Assembly: GCA_027563935.2 (NCBI GenBank) | Contig: CM050446.2 | Coordinates: 26,849,501 to 26,913,500 of the forward strand | Direction of reading: 5' to 3' | Length of the DNA: 64,000 nucleotides | Source of the DNA: Costus lasius | Lineage: Eukaryota > Streptophyta > Magnoliopsida > Zingiberales > Costaceae | In this document: piece by piece, positions 37,745 to 47,334 of the stretch | How positions within the stretch are numbered: the first letter of the stretch is position 1 | How the letters are laid out: every line of letters begins with the position of its first letter | The notes under the pieces: model-generated | Database searches by the model: none | What the model saw: the letters and a program-made list of their open reading frames with translations, nothing else | Told to the model about the DNA's origin: nothing | Position numbers and translations under genes: made by a program

Positions 37745-40700
37745 CTAATGGTTGAGGAATCTCAAACCCATATTATTACAGTGCTTCTCATGCTTCTGCT
37801 GCGCCAGAGGCTTTGTAAGCGGGTCAGCTAGATTGTCATCTGTATGAACCTTGCAGATCTTGATATCTCCTCGATCAATGATCTCACGGATCAGATGAAA
37901 CCTTCTCTGTATGTGCTTGGACTTCTGGTGTGACCGTGGTTCCTTTGCTTGTGCAATTGCTCCAGTGTTATCACAGAAGATAACCAATGGATCTGCACAT
38001 GAAGGAACAACACCAAGTTCGTGAATGAACTTACGAATCCAGACTGCCTCCTTTGATGCTTCTGAGGCTGCAACATACTCGGCTTCTGTTGTGGAATCAG
38101 CAACAATTGATTGTTTGAAACTCTTCCACACCACTGCTCCTCCATTTAAGCTAAAAACATAGCCTGATTGCGATCGGAAATCATCTTGGTCAGATTGGAA
38201 CGAAGCGTCAGTATATCCTTCAATACTGAGTTCTTCCTGACCTCCATAAATCAAGAACATATCTTTGGTTCTCCGAAGATATTTCAAAATGTTCTTGACT
38301 GCAATCCAGTGTGCCTTCCCTGGATTACCTTGGAACCGACTAGTCACGCTTAACCCATAAGCGATGTCTGGGCGAGTACACAACATCGCATACATGATGG
38401 ACCCAATAGCCGAAGCATAAGGTGTATTGTCCATCTCATGTTTCTCAGTCTGTGTTTGAGGGCACTGGCTCTTTGAAAGATTCAGACCATGTCTGACTGG
38501 AAGATATCCTCTTTTAGAATTTTCTAAATGGAATCTCTCCAGGACCTTATCGATGTAAGTACTTTGGCACAGCCCGAGAAGCCTATTAGATCTATCTCTA
38601 TAGATCTCCACACCTAATACATAGGCCGCTTCTCCCAAATCCTTCATCTGGAAACATTTTCTTAACCATGCCTTGACCGCATGTAGTTCAGGAATATCGT
38701 TTCCAATGATTAAAATATCATCGACGTAGAGGACTAGGAAAGTAATCACGCTCCCACTAAACCTTTTGTATACACACGGGTCATCTTCATTTTTGATGAA
38801 ACCAAATTCAGAAACTGATTCATCAAAACGAATATTCCAGCTTCTCGATGCTTGTTTTAGTCCATAAATGGACCTCTTTAATTTGCATATTTTATGACGT
38901 TCTGATGGATTGATGAAACCTTCAGGCTGTGTCATATACACATCCTCTTCCAATTTTCCATTAAGGAAAGCGTTCTTCACATCCATTTGCCAGATCTCAT
39001 AATCATAATGTGCAGCTATCGCGAGAATAATTCGAATGGACTTGAACATGGCTACAGGAGAGAAAGTTTCATCATAATCTATCCCGTAGATTTGTTTGAA
39101 ACCTTTCGCAACTAGCCTGCCCTTATAGGTAACCACGTTACCTTCCATGTCTTTCTTCTTTTTGAAGATCCACTTACAGCCTATAGGGATTACTCCCGGA
39201 GGCGGATCAACCAAATCCCAGATTTGGTTATCTGACATGGAGTCCATTTCAGCTCGCATAGCTTCAAGCCATCTTGCTGACTCTGGTCCACTGACCGCAT
39301 CCGTATAAGTGAGGGGTTCATCGTTAATGATGTAGACTCCGTCATAGCGCTCAGGCTGACGACGAATCCTTCCCGATCTATGCGGTTCCCATGACGTCTG
39401 AGCCTCAGGTTGAACATTAACCTGATCTATTTGCTCAGGCTCATCCAACTGAGCTTGACTACTTTGTCCCTCTTTTGGAATTTCATCCAGTTTTATTTCT
39501 CTCCCACTGGCCTCTTGCAGAAGAAATTCCTTCTCAAGAAAAATAGCCGTTCGAGCAACAAATACTTTATTCTCTTTGGGATCGTAGAAATAATAACCCT
39601 TAGTTTCTTTAGGGTATCCGACAAATATACATTTATCTGATCTTCTCTCCAGTTTCCCAGAGGCGAGCTTTTTGACATAAGCCTCGCAACCCCAGATTTT
39701 GATAAATGTCAAGCTCGGCTGTTTTCCATACCATAACTCATATGGTGTCTTTGAAACAGCCTTGGATGGCACTCGGTTTAGCACCTTTGCAGCTGTTTCC
39801 AGTGCAAATCCCCAAAAGGAGTAAGGTAGAGTAGCCTGACTCATCATAGAGCGAACCATATCCAATAAGGTTCTATTCCTCCTCTCGGACACACCATTCC
39901 ATTGCGGTGTTCCTGGCGGAGTGAGCTGTGAGATGATCCCACACTCCTTTAGATAGTCAGTGAACTCACGACTCAAGTATTCTCCACCTCGATCTGATCG
40001 AAGTGCTTTGATATGTCGGCCTAACTGATTTTGTACTTCATTTTTGAATTCTTTGAACTTGTCAAAAGATTCACTCTTATGTCTCATTAAATAGACATAA
40101 CCATACCTACTGAAATCATCAGTAAAAGTAATGAAGTATGAATAGCCACCTCTGGCATGTTTACTAAATGGCCCACACACATCACTGTGAATAAGGTCAA
40201 GTAAACCTGAAGCCCTTTCACCTTTATTAGTAAAAGGAATTTTCGTCATCTTACCCATTAAACAAGCTCTGCATGTATCAAGCTCCTCATAGGAGAATGA
40301 TCCCAGCAGTCCATGGTCATGCAACCGCTTAATGCGCTTCTTGTTAATATGGCCTAGACGACTATGCCATAACAAGGTGCTGTGATCAGTATACTTGGCT
40401 TTCTTATTATCAATTTGTTGTACAGAACATTCCATGTCCAACATGTATAACCCATTGTTAATCGACCCAGTTGCATAAACAATATTATCATATGAAATAC
40501 AACACTGTGAAGTTTTGCATTCAAAAGAAAAACCTTTCCTGACAAGAGCAGGAATAGAGATAATATTCTTCGTTATGCTTGGTACAAAATAACAATTGTC
40601 AAGTTCTAATACAAAACCAGATGGTAAAGAGATGTTATATTCCCCTACAGCAACAGCAGCAACCCGTGCCCCGTTTCCAACTCGTAGGTCCACCTCATGC

Positions 40701-41653
40701 TGTCCCACCTGTCTTCTTCTCTTGAGTTCCTGCACATTTGAACAAATGTGAACTCCACATGCAGTGTCCAACACCCATGAAATAGAAGAAGCAACCATAA
40801 CTTCAGTCACAAAAATACCTGAGCCAGAAGTGAAAGACTTGCTTCCCTTCTTCTCTCCTTGGAGCGCTCTACAGTCCTTCTTCTAGTGACCCAGCTGGCC
40901 ACAATGGAAGCATCTGTTGTCCTTCGACCGCTTCGCCTTTTGTTTCAAAGCCTTGTTGTAGCTCTTGATAGGGGTTTTCCCCTTCTTCCCCTTCTTCTTG
41001 TTCCGTGAGGGAACCATCAAGACAGAGGATGAAGGTTTTCCCTTCTCAAAAGTCTGCTCTGTTGTGCAGAGCATGTTCAGTAATTCTGCCGGGGTACAGT
41101 CGATTTTGTTCATATTAAAATTAATAATGAACGCATCGAAAGAAGCCGGGAGAGACTGCAAGATGATGTCTACAACAAGTTCTTGATTGATGGTATGTCC
41201 CAGTTTCTCTAGAGCTTCTTTGTACCCAATCATCTTGAGTACGTGAGCTCCCACTGGACTCCCTTCAGTCAGTTTGCTATGAAAGAAAAGTTTTGTCAAG
41301 TTATAGCGTTCTGTCCTTGCCTGTGCAGCATACAGCATTTTGAGATTTGCTATAATATCAATAGCAGACAAATCCTCATGCTGACGCTGGAGCTCGGGCG
41401 TCATTGACGCAAGCATAAGGCAAGCGACATCAGTACTATCACTGACGTGCTTCTCATAAGCATCTCGAACCGCTCTTGTAGCGTTCGCAGCGGGTTGAGC
41501 CGGTATTGCCGACTCAAGGACATACAGCTTCCTCTCAGCTTTGAGGACAATTTTCAGCTGTCTATACCAGTCTGAGAAGTTTGGCCCAGCAAACTTCTCC
41601 TTTTCCAATATGGATCGCAAATTGAGCCCTGTGGTGTTCGTTGCTGCAGGAAT
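37745..41653 (-). pseudogene. Gag-pol of family-1 element A, one amber stop
   Basis: Copia polyprotein in the order gag, CCHC knuckle, protease, integrase, reverse transcriptase, RNase H. From the predicted splice acceptor (exon starts 41653) it reads IPAATNTTGLNLRS and on without an ATG; the ancestral start is absent. One stop, TAG at 40885-40883, replaces the Trp after the knuckle His (CHCGQLGH then stop) and one Lys codon next to it is lost. Everything after it is open for over 1000 codons: LDTACGVH (protease), HSRLGH and CRACLMGK (integrase zinc finger), D..D-R-G-G-E-Y..S-E-R-R-N (integrase core), YVDD (RT), GYTDAS, TTEAEY and FCDNTG (RNase H). The stop prevents Pol synthesis, so A is non-autonomous unless read through. 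Confidence 0.93.
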
Positions 41654-43238
41654 CTACAACATAGCAAGAACAACAAGGTCAGTATCCATGTTAGAATCAT
41701 TCTAGGACTTAAGAGTGATTCTTTTCTCACAATTTTATCTGACTGCAAATCCAATAAAACAGCCCGAAAGAGTGAAAACCCTTTAGTGAGATGGGATCCA
41801 GATTTCACACTTGATCTCCGTGTCCCGCTCAGGCGAGATAAGATGCACAGAGAGTTCAAGCACTAATCACTGGTAGGCAATCCATGCCAATCGCCAACCC
41901 GTGCGATTCCCCTTCATCTAGGCAATCCAGAAGACTGTGCCAACTGAGTTGGTACAACATAGTCTCTGATTCCTCAGATGGCTGCCTCCATACAGCTATC
42001 ATATGCTCAACATGTAGCCTATATGGTCAAGCTGACCTGATCTACTTCCTGGACCACCACGTGCTATGCTGAGCAACGAGAAGCGATAAATCCCTTCTCT
42101 GTAGCATGTAGGTGTAATCACGCACCGTCTGAAGATAGCTGGGCGTGCCCACTGAGTGGGTACAACACGGCCCCAACGATAGTCAGAACAGTGAGGTTTC
42201 GCGTCAGAAGGCAATCGATAGCTTGATATTGACGTTGGATTTTAACGGTCTTTTATCTTCTTACTATCATGCAAATTCTATAGTGATAGCAGAAGATTAA
42301 AACATAGATGTGCAAATATTACTTAAAACAGTAAATGAAAGCACCATTATCTTATGTGGTAAAAGCCCATAAAAACTTAAGTAAAACCCTAGTTTGACAA
42401 AAGTCTTCACTTGAGCTCTTTATGGGACTCTTGTACTTCATCTGGCCCAGCTCGGGCCCAAACGCCATCTGCAGCCCAAAAGCGCCCATTGGGTAGAATG
42501 GGCCAGTTCTAGAGTCGAACTCTAGACCTCCCACCTGGTGAAGCCAATTGCTGCATGCGCTTCTGCCATGTGTGCTGTGTGCTCATGTCTGATCAAATTA
42601 CATTTAAAACTATCTAGACATGATTTGACACGCAGGTCAATTATACATTTTCATAAATCAAAATGTGATTCACAGATCACACCAAAATATTTAATTCCAG
42701 GCACGCAGGCCCCAGCACAGCACACAAAATAAGGGCAACCCACATAAGATTAAATAAACACCCATTCAACATGTTAAACATGCATATATGTGATCCAAAC
42801 AGAAATAAAAATTTTTGAAAAAACCCATGGCATCAATTTTATATCCTTATGTGCCCTACTACCTTACGACGGTCCATTAACAGGTATCCACTCGTCAGAA
42901 CAAGTCGGACCCACTGCCCTTGCATGCACCCAGTCATAACTGACTTGCATCGACCTCATGGTCAACTATGCATGCCTTAAGGGCTGAACGTCCCACATGA
43001 TTTCTGGCAAGCGGGTGTGACCCCGGGCCATAATCATGATCGTTCACTAGGCGCCTCAATCAGTTATCGCTACACGCCCTTCTGCAGTCGACTTATAACC
43101 ACCTGTATAGCTTGCGCACAGGTGCTATCCGGCCGCCCCATCCAGGCTGTCAGATGGTCTGATTAGGCTGTTGGGTCTAGACCTGACTAACGACTTTAAC
43201 ACTGTTAACTCGTCTAAGTATTTGAAGTAGGTGCATAG
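41654..43238 (-). other. Leader (predicted intron) of element A, 5' end cut by B
   Basis: Non-coding. Acceptor TGTTGTAG ends at 41654, branch-like TACTGAC at 41684-41678. Hairpins at 41823-41838 (TCCCGC/GCGAGA), 41940-41952 (CCAAC/GTTGG), 42148-42160 (CCCAC/GTGGG) and 42508-42526 (TCTAGAGT/ACTCTAGA). Insertion of B removed about 200 bases next to the primer site to beyond the window. Flank of B is CATAG (43234-43238). Confidence 0.75.
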
Positions 43239-43811
43239 TGTAAGTCCCCTAAAAAGGGGGGCGAAACCCTAATAGGCGCAATCAGAGGTTTTAACACAGC
43301 GGAAGAAAGGATTTCTAGATCGATTGCATGCTTGTCATATGATCAACTTTGATAAACTTGTATACATCAAAAGATACATACCGATGCCATTTCTTGGATG
43401 GCGTCTTGGAAGCAGAGATCGAAAGGGCTCTCCTCCAAAGCGTGCGCACACAAGATGAATCTTGGCTTCTCCTTGTCGCTCCTTGTGCTAGCAAGGTTCT
43501 CCAAGTCTCCTGATCGAATGGAAAGAAAAGGGATGTTTTCTTTGCTTGGCCGAATCCTCTCCAAAGCGTCAAAGCTTTACCATACAAGAGTGTGTCGAGA
43601 GGGGTGGGCGAGAGGCGAGAATAGAGCTTGCTCTCTACAAACGTGAGACGTGGTCTCAACTTGAGATCATGGCTTCTAAAAATAGCAAACCACCTCTCAA
43701 TGCGACCATGGGTTTACCCCAAGCGCATTTTTGCTCTCCCCTTTGAACCATGCGCTCACATGATGAGCCGGTTCATTTTGGTTTGGTTCAAAGACCAATT
43801 AACCCAAGCCT
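43239..43811 (-). mobile_element. 3' LTR of family-1 element B, low-coordinate part
   Basis: It ends CA (TGTAAGTCCCC on plus) at 43239 and contains ATG-GCA-TCG followed by donor-like GTATGT (43390 down to 43376). Element P interrupts it; the rest is at 52942-54053. Confidence 0.9.
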
Positions 43812-45517
43812 TGTTGGGGTATGCCCTTAAGGCTAATGTTTGAGGCCTGTGGGAATGTAACAAGTATCATGTAATAAACTATTATGTTTATAAAGGCATG
43901 GTTGTTATTCAGTTAGTTACATTGTCTGCTGCAATATATGTTCTTCTGAATAATGTCTCAAAGCTGTTCAGCTGGGCTGACATGCTGTTATGTCCTTAGT
44001 CGATGTATCTTGGTGAACATGAGACAACCTTGATATGGTTAAGACTAATATGTGTTCTGATCTTATAGGATGCTTCGAGCATGGAATAAGATGTAGACTC
44101 ATGGGTACATGGGATGTACTGGACAGACCCTACTAGGATGTTCAGTTGTTTGTCACAACGTGAATATTCCTTGTATAAGACAAGTGGCACATTTCCTCTG
44201 ACTTGAGATCACTTGTGTTTTCTAAATGATGATTGTCATTATTTTGAGTTAGTTCAATATCATTTGAAACATAATGATTATAGACTATCTTGGATGGTGA
44301 GCTTGAGTCAGGTTAGGGCACTAGTGATAGACATAGGATTGCCGTCTCCTTGTTTAAGGAGTGTGATGTTCTAAAGGGGCCCCCTGGATGAGATGATTGA
44401 GAGAGTGTATGGCCATACCCAGGTGACAGTGTTCATCTGATCTAATCATGCTCATCATATTGGAGTTACAAGTTTGACAGACTTGTCCAATAAGAACATC
44501 CAGTGGCAAAGGAAATATGTATGCTTTGTGAAATGATTCACACTTGTGCTATGGTTTGGGTGTAGTCTTGGAAGACTCTTTCCTTTATATCGGGAGACAG
44601 TGATGTGTTGCTAGATACCCCTCACTGATCGTGATAATGTGAATTATCGTTACCGACATTTAAAGGAAACCCTTAGGGTCGCACAATTTGATGATATGGC
44701 TTACTTAAGTCAGATCGTGTGGACTGAATTGTTTGGGTTCAGTTTTAAGGGATTTAATCTCTGATTGTAAGTGAGATCTGGTCTGATCATGTTTGATTGA
44801 TTAGGGCTTGAGATCGGTAAGCTTCGATTGAGAGAATGGATGCCAGATCGGTCAGATCAGGGGCATTAAAGAGATCGACGGTTAGATCTAAAGCCTTAGG
44901 GTTTATTTGATCTAGGCCTTGTCGCTTGGCTTGGTTGGTTCTTAAACCGAACCAATTGAACCAGCTCACTAAAAGAGCGCTTGGTTCATTGGGAGAGGAG
45001 TGGGCGACGAGTTCACATAGCGTGAACGTTGGGATGAGGAGAGGTTACTATTTTTAGTAACCATGATCTCCATGTCGAGTGGGCGCTCATCCGAAATAGA
45101 GTATTCTCTATTTTCGCCAATTCACTTATTCCTCTCGAAAGTTTTTTTTTTCCTCTCGACTTGGTGTGCGGCGACGCTTGAAGGTTGAGGAGGATTCGGC
45201 CAAGGAGAAAGACATCTCTTTTCCCTTCACTCGACAAGGACCTCTTGGAACCTTGCTAGCACAAGGAGCACCAAGAGAGATAGCAACATCATCTTGTGTG
45301 TGACGACAAGGAGAAGATCTACTTTGATCTTTGCTTCCAAGGAAACATCTTTCCATGGCGATGGTATGAATGTTTTCTTATTGTTATCAAGTTGATCTTT
45401 TGCATGCGTATCGATCTTATAACCCTAATTCCGCAAGAGAACAATTTTATGCGCCATATGCTCTAAGGGTTATGCTCCCCCATGAAGGGGACCCCCCTTA
45501 TTTAAGGGGTTCTTTCA
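43812..45517 (+). mobile_element. 5' LTR of element P
   Basis: 1706 bases, TGTTGGGG to TTTCA. A candidate TATA-like CTATTTTTAG is the centre of the perfect inverted repeat GGTTACTA-TTTT-TAGTAACC (45043-45062). Downstream of a start expected about 30 bases later, I see no ATG until CCATGGCG at 45355, which is in good context and leads into the predicted donor at 45364. Confidence 0.95.
45355..45363 (+). CDS. Predicted first coding exon of P (Met-Ala-Met)
   Basis: ATG-GCG-ATG followed directly by GTATGA. The same nine-base arrangement (ATG-GCN-NNN then GT) stands at the matching place in the LTRs of A, B and the solo LTR, although surrounding bases differ. Joined to the acceptor at 47313 it continues in frame as ATA-CCT-GCA-GCA into gag. 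Prediction from sequence only; there is no transcript evidence here. Confidence 0.65.
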
Positions 45518-45519
45518 AC

Positions 45520-45531
45520 TGGTATCAGAGC
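45520..45531 (+). other. Primer-binding site of P
   Basis: TGGTATCAGAGC, complementary to the 3' end of initiator-Met tRNA, two bases after the LTR. It lies inside the predicted intron. Confidence 0.97.
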
Positions 45532-46401
45532 AGGTTGAATGCATGTTATCTTGATTGCTTAATGATTTGCGTGATCCATATATGCGAATGTATGCTTAGA
45601 TCTTCAACATGCGAAAGTTACATGATGAAAATCTTGTCTATATGTTTATCTTGCGCATGTTAGTTGGCGCTTCTAAGTTGTAGTTTTCTTTTCAAAACTT
45701 ATACACTTGCGCGACTAATGCTAGATCTAAAGACCTTACTGTAAACCCTTAGACGGGTTACTGGGGTTGATGTCACCCCCTAGGTTAGATCCAATCATGT
45801 CTGATCAGATCATCTGACAGCCTGAAAGGGTCGACCAGATAGCACCTTGGCGCAAGCCTATGGTGGCTATAGGTCGACTGCAGACAGGTGTGTAGCGATG
45901 TCTGATTGTGACGATTAATGAACGCACCTGAGTTAGGCCCGGGGTCACTCCCGTTTGCCAGACCTCAGTGTGGTCGTTCAGCCCTAGCGCATGCATAGTT
46001 GACTTTTTGGTCGACTCGAGTCAGTTAGGACTTGGTGCATGCAAGGGCAGTGGATCTGACTAGGGTGGATGAGTGGATCCCTAGTAATGGACCGTTGTAA
46101 GGTTGTAGGGCAAATAAGGAAAAATTAAAATTGATCCCATGGGGTTTTCGAAAATTTTAATTTTTATCATGGATCACATGTTTGCTGATTTGATACATAT
46201 GTTTGTCTATTTAGTCATATGTGGGCTGCCCATATTAATTGTGTGCTGTGCTGGGGCCTGCGTGCCTGTATTAAATTGTAAATTAATTATTGTGATCTGC
46301 GAATCACTGGGTTTTAATTTATAAATGTAAGTGACCTGCGTGTCACTCTTGTCTAGATAGTTAAATTTGTAATTTAATTAGACAAGAGCACTGAGCACAC
46401 T

Positions 46402-46461
46402 TGGCAGAGGCGCACGCAGCAATGGCTGGACCAGGAGGGAGGTCTAGGGTTCGACCCTAGG
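46402..46461 (+). other. tRNA-like A-box/B-box pair with T-arm hairpin in P leader
   Basis: TGGCAGAGGCG (46402-46412) and GGGTTCGACCC (46447-46457) resemble pol III A and B boxes, with starts 45 bases apart, as in a tRNA. The second lies in the hairpin TCTAGGGT-TCG-ACCCTAGGA (46443-46461). No matching acceptor stem, so not a tRNA gene. The equivalent hairpins in A (42508-42526) and B (58613-58632) keep pairing with changed bases. Confidence 0.5.
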
Positions 46462-46800
46462 ACCTGGCGCATTTCCTGGTGGGCGCACCAGAGCTGCAGA
46501 TGGCGCTTGGGTCCAGGTTTGGGCCAAATGAGCAGCAAAAGACCCATGAAAAGCAAGTGCAGTCTTAAGTTAGGTTAAGGTCTCACTAGGGCTATGGGCT
46601 TTTACCACATATGACACATGCTTTCTTTTATTGCATAAATATTAGAAATGCATGATAGATTTATCTTTTGCTATCACCATAGGGATTGAATGATAGTAAT
46701 AAAGATAAAAGACCGTTAAAATCCAACGCTAAAATATCAAGCTCGTAAGCCTTCTGACGCGAAACCTCACTGTTCTGATTATCGTTGGAGCCGTGTTGTA

Positions 46801-46813
46801 CCCACTCAGTGGG
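46801..46813 (+). other. Leader hairpin H3 of P
   Basis: CCCAC-TCA-GTGGG, preceded by GTGTTGTA and followed by CAC, which can extend the stem. Counterparts: 42148-42160 (A), 58257-58269 (B), 24423-24438 (E), 31165-31180 (C), 62582-62597 (F). Confidence 0.75.
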
Positions 46814-47010
46814 CACGTCCATCTATCTTCAGACGGTGCGGGATTACACCTGTGTGTTACAGAGCAGGGATTTATCCCTTCTCGTTGCTCAGCATAGCAC
46901 ATGGTGGTCCAGGGAGTAGGTCGGGTCAGCTTGACCGTGTAGTCTACATATGTGGCGCATATGGTAGCACATGGAGGCAGCCGTCTGTTGGGGTCAGAGA
47001 TTGTGTTGTA

Positions 47011-47023
47011 CCAACTCAGTTGG
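47011..47023 (+). other. Leader hairpin H2 of P
   Basis: CCAAC-TCA-GTTGG, again between GTGTTGTA and CAC. Counterparts: 41940-41952 (A), 58049-58061 (B), 24209-24230 (E), 30951-30972 (C), 62781-62817 (F). Confidence 0.75.
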
Positions 47024-47124
47024 CACAGTCTGCTGGACTGCCCAGATGAAGGGGAATCGCACGGGTTGGCGATCGGCAGGGACTGCCTACCAGAAACTAG
47101 TGCTTGTACTCTCTGTGCATCTTA

Positions 47125-47140
47125 TCTCGCCTGAGCGGGA
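47125..47140 (+). other. Leader hairpin H1 of P
   Basis: TCTCGC-CTGA-GCGGGA (one G-U pair). Counterparts: 41823-41838 (A), 57932-57947 (B), 24101-24116 (E), 30840-30855 (C), 62905-62920 (F). Confidence 0.75.
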
Positions 47141-47334
47141 CGCGGAGACCAAGTATGAAATCTGGATCCCATCTCACTAAAAGAGTTCTACTCTTTCGGG
47201 CTGTTTTGCTGGATTTTTCACGCCTGATAAAATAGTGAGAAAAAGAATCTTTCTTAAGTCCTGATTGATTCTTATACATTGATACTGACCTTGCTGTTCT
47301 TGCATTGTTGTAGATACCTGCAGCAACGAACACC

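Larger units (their letters stand above)
45364..47313 (+). other. Predicted leader intron of P, containing primer site and hairpins
   Basis: Donor ATG/GTATGA, branch-like TACTGAC at 47283-47289, pyrimidine-rich stretch, acceptor TTGTTGTAG ending 47313. Length 1950, phase 0. It removes the last 154 bases of the LTR, the primer site and nearly the whole leader. Matching branch and acceptor sequences precede gag in A, B, C, E and F. Confidence 0.65.

Noticed and set aside
40883..40885. Programmed stop-codon readthrough between gag and pol in A
   Set aside because: The stop falls inside the zinc knuckle, and P and B have no stop there; copia elements normally use one frame.
46395..46468. A genuine tRNA gene in the P leader
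   Set aside because: A- and B-box-like strings are correctly spaced, but no acceptor stem or anticodon arm can be drawn.
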